A stretch of 64,000 nt of DNA, taken from the NCBI RefSeq assembly GCF_008642275.1, contig NZ_CP029189.1, positions 3,698,501 through 3,762,500 of the forward strand. The letters are read 5' to 3'. The notes beneath the pieces are model-generated. The model was not told the origin of the DNA and ran no database searches. It was given only the letters and a program-made list of their open reading frames with translations. Position 1 is the stretch's first letter. Each line of letters opens with the position of its first letter. Positions 36,473 to 45,740 of the stretch are shown here, in pieces. The translations under genes were made by a program, and so were the position numbers. The DNA comes from Streptomyces venezuelae (GTDB lineage Bacteria; Actinomycetota; Actinomycetes; Streptomycetales; Streptomycetaceae).

Positions 36473-37933
36473 TCAGTCCTGGGGGCTCGTACCCCAGGCG
36501 ACCCGCTGTCCGTCCGAGGGCGTCGCGTACTGCGGCGCCCTCGCCGCGTCCGACAGCACGAACACGTCCTCCGCGCCGTCCAGGACCCCGCCGGAGGGAT
36601 CGTCCGAGCCGTCCCTCCGTACGACGTCCCGCTCGGGCATCAGGATGTCCCGGACGATGACCGCGCACAGGTACAGGGTGGTCAGCAGGTGGGCGATGAT
36701 CGCCAGCTGGTAGCCCTCCACGGGCAGGCCCTGGTGCTTGTCCGCGCTGGACGTGTAGGCGAGGTAGAACCAGATCCCGAGGAAGTAGACGACCTCGCCC
36801 GCCTGCCAGACCAGGAAGTCCCGCCAGCGCGGGCGGGCCAGTGCGGCGAGCGGGATGAGCCACAGCACGTACTGCGGTGAGTAGACCTTGTTGCACAGGA
36901 TGAAGGCGGCGACGACGAGGAAGGCCAGCTGTGCGAAGCGGGGCCGCCGCGGGGCGGTCAGGGTGAGCAGTCCGACGGCCCCGCACAGCAGGAGCGTCAG
37001 CCCGGTCGCGTACGTGTTGGCGCCCTCCAGCGAGTTGCCCGTGCGCTGGGAGATCAGCAGCCACACCGAGCCGAAGTCGATGGGCCGTTCCTGGCTGAAG
37101 GTGTAGAACTTCTTCCAGCCGTCCCACGCGAAGAGCATCACCGGCAGGTTGACCACGAGCCAGGCTCCGGCCGCGCCGAGCACGGCGCCACCGAAGGCAC
37201 GCCACTTCCCGGCCCGCCAGCAGAGCACGAACAGCGCCCCGAGCAGCAGTACGGGGTAGAGCTTGGCCGCGGTGGCCAGCCCGATGAGGATGCCGAAGAG
37301 GACCGTCCGGCCGCGGGACCACATGAGCATCCCGGCGGCGGTCAGGGCGATGGCCAGCAGGTCCCAGTTGATCGTCGCGGTGAGGGCGAAGGCGGGTGCC
37401 AGGGCGAAGAGCAGGGCGTCCCAGGGCCGGCGGCGATGGGTGCGGGCGACGCACACGGCGATGACGGCGGCGCAGGCCATCAGCATGCCCGCGTTGACCA
37501 TCCAGTACATCTGTTCGCGGTGCTGCATGGAGCCGCTGCCGGGGGTCAGCCAGGAGGCGATCTCCATGAAGAGCCCGGTGAGCACCGGGTACTCCAGGTA
37601 CTCCATGTCGCCGGGGAGCCGGTCGAAGTAGGGCGTGAGGTTGTCGGCGAAGCCGCGTACCGCGTACAGGTGCGGGATGTCGGAGTAGCAGGCGTGGGTG
37701 TACTGCGAGCCCGCCCCCCGGAACCACGCCCAGTCGTAGCAGGGCAGCTTCTGGACCATGCCGAGCGCGAACATCCCGATGGCGATGAGCGCCACGACCC
37801 GCACCGGGCCCAGCCAGTGCCCGCCGAGCCGGGCGTAGCGGCCGAGCGGGCCGCCGATGAGCTCACTGCCGGCTGCGGCGACCTCGTCCTGCTGTGTCGG
37901 CAGTACGGGGCTGTCCTCGTGCACCTTGGTCAT
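36473..37933 (-). CDS. GT87-like (DUF2029) integral membrane glycosyltransferase
   Basis: 486 residues from ATG 37933 (AGGATGA upstream). Around ten hydrophobic segments, the acidic D-D/E region YFDRLPGDMEYLEYPVLTG after the first membrane helix, and segments such as VLLLGALFVLCWRAG. The pattern fits polyprenol-phosphate-mannose-using GT-C mannosyltransferases (GT87), which in actinobacteria build lipid-linked glycans and modify secreted proteins. The exact acceptor is unknown. Convergent with the alanine-racemase-fold gene (11-base gap) and downstream of the PBP gene, with a hairpin between. Confidence 0.82.
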   Translation of the reverse strand: MTKVHEDSPVLPTQQDEVAAAGSELIGGPLGRYARLGGHWLGPVRVVALIAIGMFALGMVQKLPCYDWAWFRGAGSQYTHACYSDIPHLYAVRGFADNLTPYFDRLPGDMEYLEYPVLTGLFMEIASWLTPGSGSMQHREQMYWMVNAGMLMACAAVIAVCVARTHRRRPWDALLFALAPAFALTATINWDLLAIALTAAGMLMWSRGRTVLFGILIGLATAAKLYPVLLLGALFVLCWRAGKWRAFGGAVLGAAGAWLVVNLPVMLFAWDGWKKFYTFSQERPIDFGSVWLLISQRTGNSLEGANTYATGLTLLLCGAVGLLTLTAPRRPRFAQLAFLVVAAFILCNKVYSPQYVLWLIPLAALARPRWRDFLVWQAGEVVYFLGIWFYLAYTSSADKHQGLPVEGYQLAIIAHLLTTLYLCAVIVRDILMPERDVVRRDGSDDPSGGVLDGAEDVFVLSDAARAPQYATPSDGQRVAWGTSPQD

Positions 37934-37967
37934 GGGCTCATCCTGCCGTACCGGACCGGACATGCGG

Positions 37968-38000
37968 GAAGGCCGTCGCACACGGGGTGCGACGGCCTTC
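37968..38000 (-). terminator. Terminator of the class A PBP gene
   Basis: GAAGGCCGTCGCAC and GTGCGACGGCCTTC form a 14-bp perfect stem, loop ACGGG, 27 bases after the PBP stop and before the GT87-like gene. Confidence 0.85.
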
Positions 38001-38026
38001 TGCGGCTCAGGGAGCGGTGCTACGGG

Positions 38027-40636
38027 TCACTCGGGGGCGGAGTCGTCGAACCCACCGGTGATGCCGCCCGGACGGCCCGGTCTCCCGCTCTGCGTCGGGG
38101 ACGGTGACCCGCTGGGTCCGCCGATCACCCCGGAGGTGTTGCCCGAGGTGCTGCCGGTGTTGGCACCGCTGTTCGCGCCTCCGTTGGTGGTCCCGCGCGT
38201 GGTGTCCGGGTCGCAGCCCAGCCGCCACGGCGGGCAGGACGGCCGACCGCCCTTCGACGGGGAGGGCGACGGCGGCGGGGAGCTCGGCGGGAGCGTCGAC
38301 GGGGAGGGAGACGCCGGGACGACGGCCGAGGGCGTGGGGGAGGGGGCCCCGGCGGAGTCGGCGGTCACCCCGATGTCCTCGGCCTCCGGGAACTGCTTGA
38401 CCGGAAGACCCTTGAGCGCTTCGCCCATGTACTCGGTCCAGATCTCGGCCGGGATGTCACCACCGTGGAGGGAGGGGATGTCGCCCACGCCCTTCATGGA
38501 GATCAGCTTCTTGTCCGGCGAGTTGGGGTCGGTGCGGAAGAGGACCACCGAGGTGGACAGCTCCGGGGTGTAGCCGACGAACCACGCCGACTTGTTCTCG
38601 TCCGTGGTACCGGTCTTGCCGGCAGCCGGCCGGCCCAGCTTCTTGACCTTCTTGCCGGTGCCGTTCTCGACGACGTTCTCCAGCACCTTGGTGATGTTGT
38701 CGGCCACGGCGCTGTCCATGGCCCGCTGGTCCTTGGGGGCTTCGAAGCCAGACAGCTTCTCGCCGTCCTTCTCGACCTCGGTCACGGAGAACGGCTCACG
38801 GTGCGTGCCGGAGGCGGCGAAGGTCGCGTACGAGTCCGCCATGCGGATGGCGCTCGGGGTGGAGGTACCGAGGGCGAAGGAGGCGTCGTTGTTCGGGTTG
38901 ACCGACTCCTCCAGGATGCCCGTGGACTTGGCCACGGCCCTGACCTTGTCATGGCCGACGTCGAAGACGAGCTGGGCGAACGGGACGTTGATGGACTTCT
39001 CCATCGCCTCGTTCAGGGTCACGTACCCGAAGGCGGTGGGACTCTCGTTCTTCTGCTTGAACGGTGCACCCGACGCGTCGCGCAGCGGCTTGCCCTCACG
39101 GTTGTTGATCACGGTGAGGTCGTTGGCCTGGTACTTGCTGTCGGCCGAGATGCCCTTGCCCTTGGAGTTCTGGGTGCCGTACTCCATCGCCGCCGCCAGC
39201 ACGTAGGGCTTCCAGGTCGAGCCGACCGGGACACCGCTGGAGTTGGCGTTGTTGCTGAAGTACTTGTGGTCCCAGCCCGGGCCGCCGTACAGGGCCACGA
39301 GGGCTCCGGTCTTCACGTCCACCGAGGCCGCGCCGAACTGCACGAAGGTGTCCGTCTCGGGACGGCCCTTCTCGTCGATGAACCCGTTGCGGGTGTCCTC
39401 GACCGCCTTGGACAGGGCGTCCACCCTCGGCTTCTGGAAGGTGGTCTTGATCCGGTAGCCGCCCATGGCCATCTGGTCGGGGGTGATGTTCTTGGTCTTC
39501 ATCACGTAGGCCTTGGCCGTGTCGACCAGGTAGCCGATCTGACCGGTCATGCCGCGGGCCTGCTCCGACTCGACGCGCGGGGGGAAGTCCGCGTCCGTGA
39601 ACTTCGCGCGCGCGGCCTTGTCCATCCGGCCGACCTCGACCTCGCGGTCGAGCACCCAGCTCCAGCGCTCCCGGGCCCGCTTCTCGTTGAGGGCGGGGGT
39701 GGCCGCGGCACCGATGCCGCCGTCCGGGTTGTAGAGGTTGGGGCCCTTCAGCACGGCGGCCAGGAAGGCGCACTCCGAGGGGTTCAGGTCCTGGCTGTCC
39801 TTGCCGAAGTAGGCACGGGCCGCGGCCTGGATCCCGTAGGCGTCCCGGCCGTAGTAGGCGGTGTTCAGGTAGCCCTCGAGGACCTTGTCCTTCTCCTCGT
39901 AGACACCCAGCTTTATCGCGATGAAGAGCTCGGTGGCCTTCCGCTTGAGCGTCTGGTCGGAGTCCAGGTAGGTGTTCTTCACGTACTGCTGGGTGATGGT
40001 CGAGCCGCCCTGGGTGGAGCCGCCCGTGGCCATGTTCCACACGGCACGGGCGACACCCATCGGGTCCACGCCCTTGTCCGTCTCGAAGGACTCGTTCTCC
40101 GCCGAGATCACGGCGTCCCTCATCGACCGGGGGATGCTGGAGATGGGCACGATCTGCCGGTTCATCGAACCGCCCGTCGCCACCATCTGACTGCCGTCGG
40201 CCCAGTAGAAGACGTTGTTCTGCGCCTGCGCGGCCTTGTTCGGGTCCGGCGTGCCCACCATCGCGATGCCGATGCCGGCACCGGCCGTGATGACCGCGAA
40301 GAAGCCCAGGGCCGTACCGGCGACGAACTTCCAGGACGGCACGAAGCGCTTCCAGCCGTCCCTGTCGGACCGCGGGTAGTTGATGAGCCGCTTGTCCGGC
40401 CGCCCGGCGCCGCGCGTGGCGGCGCCGGATCCTCTCCCGCGGCCGCTGCCTCTCTGCGCGGCCCTGGTCTCGGCACGGCTGCCCTGGCCGGGCTCAGGTG
40501 CGTACGGGCCGCTGTGTGACGCCGTGGGGACATCACGTGCAGCCGCGCCCCTTCCAGGGCGCGGCTGGGCGGCGCGGCGGGCTGAGGCGCGCCCACCGCC
40601 TTCGGGCTGCGGCGGTTTGCGACGGTGCTCGCTCAT
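38027..40636 (-). CDS. Class A penicillin-binding protein (glycosyltransferase/transpeptidase)
   Basis: 869 residues. A disordered cytosolic leader of about 100 residues is rich in Arg, Gly and Pro, then one membrane helix (FVAGTALGFFAVITAGAGIGIAMV). The GT51 domain shows ISAENESFETDKGVD with catalytic Glu, GGSTITQQYVKN and ATELFIAIKLG. The transpeptidase has S473-T-W-K476 as SxxK, and K674-T-G-T-T as KTG. A long Pro/Ser/Gly tail (GGASPTPS-like, GGFDDSAPE) ends the chain. It polymerises glycan strands from lipid II and cross-links peptides. It is monocistronic with its own terminator. Confidence 0.94.
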   Translation of the reverse strand: MSEHRRKPPQPEGGGRASARRAAQPRPGRGAAARDVPTASHSGPYAPEPGQGSRAETRAAQRGSGRGRGSGAATRGAGRPDKRLINYPRSDRDGWKRFVPSWKFVAGTALGFFAVITAGAGIGIAMVGTPDPNKAAQAQNNVFYWADGSQMVATGGSMNRQIVPISSIPRSMRDAVISAENESFETDKGVDPMGVARAVWNMATGGSTQGGSTITQQYVKNTYLDSDQTLKRKATELFIAIKLGVYEEKDKVLEGYLNTAYYGRDAYGIQAAARAYFGKDSQDLNPSECAFLAAVLKGPNLYNPDGGIGAAATPALNEKRARERWSWVLDREVEVGRMDKAARAKFTDADFPPRVESEQARGMTGQIGYLVDTAKAYVMKTKNITPDQMAMGGYRIKTTFQKPRVDALSKAVEDTRNGFIDEKGRPETDTFVQFGAASVDVKTGALVALYGGPGWDHKYFSNNANSSGVPVGSTWKPYVLAAAMEYGTQNSKGKGISADSKYQANDLTVINNREGKPLRDASGAPFKQKNESPTAFGYVTLNEAMEKSINVPFAQLVFDVGHDKVRAVAKSTGILEESVNPNNDASFALGTSTPSAIRMADSYATFAASGTHREPFSVTEVEKDGEKLSGFEAPKDQRAMDSAVADNITKVLENVVENGTGKKVKKLGRPAAGKTGTTDENKSAWFVGYTPELSTSVVLFRTDPNSPDKKLISMKGVGDIPSLHGGDIPAEIWTEYMGEALKGLPVKQFPEAEDIGVTADSAGAPSPTPSAVVPASPSPSTLPPSSPPPSPSPSKGGRPSCPPWRLGCDPDTTRGTTNGGANSGANTGSTSGNTSGVIGGPSGSPSPTQSGRPGRPGGITGGFDDSAPE

Positions 40637-40850
40637 CGAACGACTACTCCTCGGGCAGGCGAGTGGCCTGGAAGCGGCAGATTAGTTCCGGTCCCCCCCG
40701 GTGTCATGGCGCACAGACTACGCACGCTCAAAACGCGCCCAGTGCCGAAGTTCACCCCAAATCAGGCAACGTGCCTGGTGCGAATTGGTGATGTGACACC
40801 GGTCACCACGTCTCCCCTTGTCGATCAGAGCGGCCCGTTCTATCGTCTGG

Positions 40851-40869
40851 ATGTATCGAGCCGATACAT
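40851..40869. promoter_or_regulatory. Inverted repeat, candidate PadR operator
   Basis: ATGTATCGAGCCGATACAT is a perfect 8-3-8 inverted repeat 43 bases before the padR-like start. PadR proteins recognise ATGT/ACAT arms, so self-repression is likely. Confidence 0.65.
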
Positions 40870-40911
40870 CAGCTCGACATAAAGACTCAGGGGCGGAGGA
40901 GAGGCAGGCGG

Positions 40912-41514
40912 ATGAGCAGACGCTCAGGCATCCTCGAGTTCGCCGTCCTCGGCCTGCTTCGTGAATCCCCCATGCACGGCTACGAGCTGCGCAAGCGGCT
41001 CAACACCTCGCTGGGGGTGTTCAGAGCCTTCAGCTACGGGACGCTCTACCCCTGCCTCAAGACGCTGGTCGCCAACGGCTGGTTGATCGAGGAGCCGGGC
41101 AACGCCCCGGAGGACGCTCTCGCCGCTTCACTCGCAGGGCGCCGCGCCAAGATCGTCTACCGGTTGACGGCCGCCGGTAAGGAGCACTTCGAGGAGTTGC
41201 TCTCCCACACGGGCCCCGACACCTGGGAAGACGAGTCCTTCGCCGCCCGCTTCGCCTTCTTCGGCCAGACCGAACGAGACGTCCGCATGCGAGTGCTGGA
41301 GGGCCGCCGCAGCCGGCTGGAGGAGCGTCTGGAGAAGATGCGTGCCTCGATCGCCCGGACGCGGGAGCGCCTCGACGACTACACGCTTGAGCTGCAGCGT
41401 CACGGCATGGAGTCCGTGGAGCGCGAAGTGCGCTGGCTGAACGAGCTCATCGAGAGTGAGCGGGCGGGACGGGATCGGAGACGATCCGGCCCGTCCGACG
41501 AAACTGAAAAATGA
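40912..41514 (+). CDS. PadR-family transcriptional regulator
   Basis: 200 residues. N-terminal winged helix: [26 protein letters not shown] and [19 protein letters not shown], the PadR core with the GLLxxxPxHGYEL signature (written in parts: [18 protein letters not shown]). The C-terminal half is long and helical ([22 protein letters not shown]), like subfamily-1 PadR proteins. The effector is unknown. Its promoter carries an ATGT/ACAT inverted repeat. ino1 follows 49 bases later on the same strand, so it may regulate inositol phosphate synthesis. Confidence 0.9.
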   Translation: MSRRSGILEFAVLGLLRESPMHGYELRKRLNTSLGVFRAFSYGTLYPCLKTLVANGWLIEEPGNAPEDALAASLAGRRAKIVYRLTAAGKEHFEELLSHTGPDTWEDESFAARFAFFGQTERDVRMRVLEGRRSRLEERLEKMRASIARTRERLDDYTLELQRHGMESVEREVRWLNELIESERAGRDRRRSGPSDETEK

Positions 41515-41563
41515 GGCCTGCACCTCGCAGACCTCGTCCGAGAACAAACAGGGAGCAACCGGA

Positions 41564-42646
41564 ATGGGTTCGGTTCGCGTAGCCATCGTCGGCGTGGGCA
41601 ACTGCGCCGCCTCGCTGGTGCAGGGCGTCGAGTACTACAAGGACGCCGACCCGGCGTCCAAGGTCCCCGGGCTGATGCACGTCCAGTTCGGCGACTACCA
41701 CGTGCGTGACATCGAGTTCGTCGCCGCGTTCGACGTCGACGCGAAGAAGGTCGGCCTCGACCTTTCGGACGCCATCGGCGCCAGCGAGAACAACACCATC
41801 AAGATCTGCGACGTCCCGAACGCCGGTGTGACCGTCCAGCGCGGCCACACCTACGACGGCCTGGGCAAGTACTACCGCATGACGATCGAGGAGTCCGCCG
41901 AGGCTCCGGTCGACGTGGTCCAGGTCCTCAAGGACCGCGAGGTCGACGTCCTGATCTGCTACCTGCCGGTCGGTTCCGAGGACGCGGCGAAGTTCTACGC
42001 CCAGTGCGCCATCGACGCCAAGGTCGCCTTCGTCAACGCCCTCCCGGTCTTCATCGCCGGCACCAAGGAGTGGGCGGACAAGTTCACCGAGGCCGGTGTC
42101 CCGATCGTCGGCGACGACATCAAGTCGCAGGTCGGCGCCACCATCACGCACCGCGTGATGGCGAAGCTGTTCGAGGACCGCGGTGTCCGTCTTGAGCGCA
42201 CCATGCAGCTCAACGTCGGCGGCAACATGGACTTCAAGAACATGCTGGAGCGCGACCGCCTCGAGTCGAAGAAGATCTCGAAGACGCAGGCCGTCACCTC
42301 GCAGATCCCCGACCGTGAGCTCGGCGAGAAGAACGTCCACATCGGCCCGTCCGACTACGTCGCGTGGCTCGACGACCGCAAGTGGGCCTACGTCCGCCTG
42401 GAGGGTCGCGCCTTCGGTGACGTCCCGCTGAACCTCGAGTACAAGCTCGAGGTGTGGGACTCCCCGAACTCGGCCGGTGTCATCATCGACGCCCTGCGCG
42501 CCGCGAAGATCGCCAAGGACCGCGGTATCGGCGGCCCGATCCTGTCGGCGTCCAGCTACTTCATGAAGTCCCCGCCGGTGCAGTACTTCGACGACGAGGC
42601 CCTGGCCAACGTCGAGAAGTTCATCAAGGGCGAGGTCGAGCGCTAA
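41564..42646 (+). CDS. ino1: Inositol-3-phosphate synthase
   Basis: 360 residues from ATG 41564. Rossmann start [22 protein letters not shown], then conserved [20 protein letters not shown] (NAD/substrate binding) and [29 protein letters not shown]. It converts glucose 6-phosphate to inositol 1-phosphate via NAD-dependent isomerisation; in Streptomyces the product feeds mycothiol and phosphatidylinositol. This is the short actinobacterial form. PadR lies just upstream and could be its regulator. A strong hairpin follows. Confidence 0.96.
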   Translation: MGSVRVAIVGVGNCAASLVQGVEYYKDADPASKVPGLMHVQFGDYHVRDIEFVAAFDVDAKKVGLDLSDAIGASENNTIKICDVPNAGVTVQRGHTYDGLGKYYRMTIEESAEAPVDVVQVLKDREVDVLICYLPVGSEDAAKFYAQCAIDAKVAFVNALPVFIAGTKEWADKFTEAGVPIVGDDIKSQVGATITHRVMAKLFEDRGVRLERTMQLNVGGNMDFKNMLERDRLESKKISKTQAVTSQIPDRELGEKNVHIGPSDYVAWLDDRKWAYVRLEGRAFGDVPLNLEYKLEVWDSPNSAGVIIDALRAAKIAKDRGIGGPILSASSYFMKSPPVQYFDDEALANVEKFIKGEVER

Positions 42647-42693
42647 CCGAAACCCAAGGGTCTTCACGACACCTGGACTTCGGCAGTTCTTCC

Positions 42694-42732
42694 GCGGAGG
42701 GTCCCCGGGCAATGTGCCCGGGGACCCTCCGC
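42694..42732 (+). terminator. Terminator of ino1
   Basis: GCGGAGGGTCCCCGGGCA and TGCCCGGGGACCCTCCGC form an 18-bp perfect stem with an ATG loop, 47 bases past the ino1 stop, almost touching the MFS gene start. This leaves little room for an MFS promoter. Confidence 0.9.
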
Positions 42733-42751
42733 GTATGTGACCCTTGCCCTC

Positions 42752-44020
42752 ATGCCTGTCGTACGTGATCTGCGCGTACTCCTGCGCCTGAGGGATTTCC
42801 GCAACCTGCTCACCGTCCGGCTGCTCTCCCAGGCCGCGGACGGCGTCTACCAGGTCGCGCTCGCCACCTACGTCGTCTTCTCCCCGGAGAAGCAGACCTC
42901 CCCGGCGGCCATCGCCTCCGCCATGGCGGTGCTGCTGCTGCCGTATTCAGCGATCGGCCCGTTCGCCGGCGTACTGCTCGACCGCTGGCGACGCCGCCAG
43001 GTCTTCCTCTACGGCAATCTCCTGCGGGCCTTCCTCGCATGTGTCACCGGGATGCTGATCGTCGCGCAGGTGCCCGACTGGCTGTTCTACGCCTCGGCCC
43101 TGTCGGTGACCGCCGTCAACCGCTTCGTGCTGTCCGGGCTCGCCGCCTCGCTGCCGCACGTCGTCGGACCCGACCAGCTGGTCACCGCGAACGCGCTCTC
43201 CCCCACCGCCGGAACCCTCGCTGCGGTGGCGGGCGGAGGGCTGGCCTTCCTCGTCCGGCTGCTGGCCTCCGACTCCAACGCCCTCGTCGTCCTCCTGGGC
43301 GCGGGGCTCTACCTGTCCGCGGCCCTCGTCTCCCTGCAACTGGCCATCGGCCTCCTCGGGCCGGACCACCCCGCCGGCCGGGCCCATCCCTCGGTCGCCG
43401 AGGGGGTCGCCCTCACCGTGCGGGGGATGGCCGAAGGGCTGCGCCACCTCGCCTCCCGGCGGGAGGCGGCCCGGGCACTCACCGCGATGACCCTGATGCG
43501 GTTCTGCTACGGGGCCCTGTTCGTGATGCTGCTGATGCTCTGCCGCTACTCCTGGTCGGACAGCGAGTCCGACGGGCTGGCGCTGCTGGGAATCGCCGTC
43601 GGCGTCTCCGGGGCCGGATTCTTCGCCGCCGCCGTGGTGACCCCCTGGATGGTGGGCCGGCTGGGCCCGCTCGGCTGGATCACCGCGTGCTCCGCGGGTG
43701 CCGCCGTCCTGGTACCGGCCCTGGGCCTGTTCTTCGCCCCGGAACCGATGCTGGCGGCCGCGTTCGTCCTCGGCCTCGCCACCCAGGGCGCCAAGATCGC
43801 CACCGACACCGAAGTGCAGTCCCGGGTCGACGACGACTACCGCGGCCGGGTCTTCTCCGTCTACGACGTGCTGTTCAACATCGCGTTCGTCGGCGCCGCC
43901 GCGGTGGCCTCCCTGATGCTGCCCACCGACGGGCGCTCGGTGATCCTGATCCTCATCGTGTCCGCGCTCTACGCCGCGACCGCCGTGTTCCTGGCCCGCG
44001 GGGAGCGACGTTTCACGTGA
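42752..44020 (+). CDS. MFS transporter
   Basis: 422 residues from ATG 42752 (a GTG at 42737 would begin inside the end of the ino1 hairpin and is rejected). Twelve predicted membrane segments. The N-terminus VRLLSQAADGVYQVALATYV with the A-D-G residues, and the loop LLDRWRRRQVFLYGNLLRA, are MFS hallmarks (D-R-x-x-R-R). C-terminal segments end ATAVFLARGERRFT. Substrate unknown. Its TGA stop is inside a parS site (44010-44023). Confidence 0.88.
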   Translation: MPVVRDLRVLLRLRDFRNLLTVRLLSQAADGVYQVALATYVVFSPEKQTSPAAIASAMAVLLLPYSAIGPFAGVLLDRWRRRQVFLYGNLLRAFLACVTGMLIVAQVPDWLFYASALSVTAVNRFVLSGLAASLPHVVGPDQLVTANALSPTAGTLAAVAGGGLAFLVRLLASDSNALVVLLGAGLYLSAALVSLQLAIGLLGPDHPAGRAHPSVAEGVALTVRGMAEGLRHLASRREAARALTAMTLMRFCYGALFVMLLMLCRYSWSDSESDGLALLGIAVGVSGAGFFAAAVVTPWMVGRLGPLGWITACSAGAAVLVPALGLFFAPEPMLAAAFVLGLATQGAKIATDTEVQSRVDDDYRGRVFSVYDVLFNIAFVGAAAVASLMLPTDGRSVILILIVSALYAATAVFLARGERRFT

Positions 44021-44023
44021 AAC
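44010..44023. other. parS: parS centromere site
   Basis: Perfect GTTTCACGTGAAAC containing the stop codon of the MFS gene. Confidence 0.95.
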
Positions 44024-44053
44024 ATCCGCGCTGACGGACGCGCCGGGGCCGAT

Positions 44054-44067
44054 GTTTCACGTGAAAC
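44054..44067. other. parS: parS centromere site
   Basis: Perfect GTTTCACGTGAAAC, between the MFS gene and the convergent cca gene; 44 bases from the previous site. Confidence 0.95.
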
Positions 44068-44088
44068 ATCGGCCCCGGCGTCGGTGCA

Positions 44089-45555
44089 TCAGGCCTGGGC
44101 GGCCCACCACTGCTTCAGCGCGACGACCGCGGCGTCACGGCCCATGGGACCGTTCTCCAGCCGCAGCTCCAGCAGGAACGCGTACGCCTTGCCGATCACC
44201 GGACCGGGGCCCACGTCGAGCACCCGCATGATCTCGTTGCCGTCCAGGTCGGGCCGGATCGCGTCCAGCTCCTCCTGCTCCTGCAGCTGCCCGATGCGCT
44301 CTTCCAGCCCGTCGTAGGTCCGGGAGAGGGCGTTGGCCTTGCGCTTGTTGCGCGTGGTGCAGTCGGACCGGGTCAGCTTGTGCAGACGCTCCAGCAGCGG
44401 CCCCGCGTCACGGACGTAGCGCCGGACCGCGGAGTCGGTCCACTCCCCGTCGCCGTAGCCGTGGAAGCGCAGGTGCAGCTCCACCAGCCGGGAGACGTCC
44501 TTGATCATGTCGTTGGAGTACTTCAGAGCGGTGAGCCGCTTCTTGGTCATCTTCGCTCCCACCACCTCGTGGTGGTGGAAGGAGACCCGGCCATCGCTCT
44601 CGAACCGGCGGGTGCGCGGCTTGCCGATGTCGTGCAGCAGGGCTGCGAGCCGCAGAACCAGGTCCGGGCCGTCCTCCTCCAGCGCGATCGCCTGCTCCAG
44701 CACGATCAGCGAGTGGTCGTAGACGTCCTTGTGCCGGTGGTGCTCGTCACTCTCCAGCCGCAGCGCGGGCAGCTCGGGCAGCACCCGGTCGGCCAGCCCC
44801 GTGTCCACCAGCAGTCCCAGACCCTTGCGCGGGTGGGCGGACAGGATGAGCTTGTTCAGCTCGCCCTGGACCCGCTCCGCGGAAACGATCTCGATCCGCT
44901 CGGACATCGCCTTCATGGCCGCGACGACCTCCGGGGCGACCTCGAAGTCCAGCTGCGCGGCGAACCGCGCCGCGCGCAGCATCCGCAGAGGGTCGTCGGA
45001 GAAGGACTCCTCCGGTGTTCCGGGCGTGCGCAGCACACCGGCGGCCAGGTCCTGCAGGCCGCCGTGCGGGTCGACGAACTCCTGCTCGGGCAGGGCCAGG
45101 GCCATGGCGTTGACCGTGAAGTCACGCCGGAGCAGGTCCTCGTCGATCGAGTCGCCGTAGGAGACCTCGGGCTTGCGCGACGTACGGTCGTAGGCCTCCG
45201 AGCGGTACGTCGTCACCTCGATCTGGAAATTCCGTACGTCGTCCCCGACGCGGGCGCTCTTCTGGGCCCCGACCGTGCCGAAGGCGATGCCGACGTCCCA
45301 CACCGAGTCCGCCCACGGCCGGACGATCTTCAGAACGTCCTCGGGGCGGGCATCGGTGGTGAAGTCGAGATCGTTGCCGAGACGCCCCAGCAGCGCGTCG
45401 CGGACGGACCCACCGACCAGGGCAAGGCGGAATCCCGCCTCCTGGAAACGGCGGCCGAGCTCGTCGGCGACAGGGGCGACCCGCAGCAGTTCACTGACCG
45501 CGCGGAGCTGCACCTGACTCAGGGCACTGGGGTTGTCTTCGTTGGCGTTCGGCAC
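44089..45555 (-). CDS. cca: CCA tRNA nucleotidyltransferase
   Basis: 488 residues from GTG 45555 (VPNANEDNPSALSQ). Class II nucleotidyltransferase head: RLALVGGSVRDALLGRLGNDLDFTTDARP with the catalytic DxD, then RRDFTVNAMAL. The central arm carries an HD domain (LAALLHDIGKPRT), typical of the bacterial form with extra phosphohydrolase activity. It adds or repairs the 3' CCA of tRNA. Family length and motifs all agree. Downstream are parS sites; divergent from the DUF6049 gene. Confidence 0.95.
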   Translation of the reverse strand: MPNANEDNPSALSQVQLRAVSELLRVAPVADELGRRFQEAGFRLALVGGSVRDALLGRLGNDLDFTTDARPEDVLKIVRPWADSVWDVGIAFGTVGAQKSARVGDDVRNFQIEVTTYRSEAYDRTSRKPEVSYGDSIDEDLLRRDFTVNAMALALPEQEFVDPHGGLQDLAAGVLRTPGTPEESFSDDPLRMLRAARFAAQLDFEVAPEVVAAMKAMSERIEIVSAERVQGELNKLILSAHPRKGLGLLVDTGLADRVLPELPALRLESDEHHRHKDVYDHSLIVLEQAIALEEDGPDLVLRLAALLHDIGKPRTRRFESDGRVSFHHHEVVGAKMTKKRLTALKYSNDMIKDVSRLVELHLRFHGYGDGEWTDSAVRRYVRDAGPLLERLHKLTRSDCTTRNKRKANALSRTYDGLEERIGQLQEQEELDAIRPDLDGNEIMRVLDVGPGPVIGKAYAFLLELRLENGPMGRDAAVVALKQWWAAQA

Positions 45556-45740
45556 AACAGAAAAGGGTACGTGCCCGTCCCCCCGGGAGCCGCCCCGTTT
45601 TGCCGCCCCCCGGTACCCGGCCGCCGGGGCCCTGAGCCGATCATGTGGAGCAAGGCGCGGCACTCGCACACAGCGGGCCTCGTTACCATGCGTGGACGCA
45701 CAAAAGACGACCACTGACACTTCGAGGGACGGGCTAGCGC

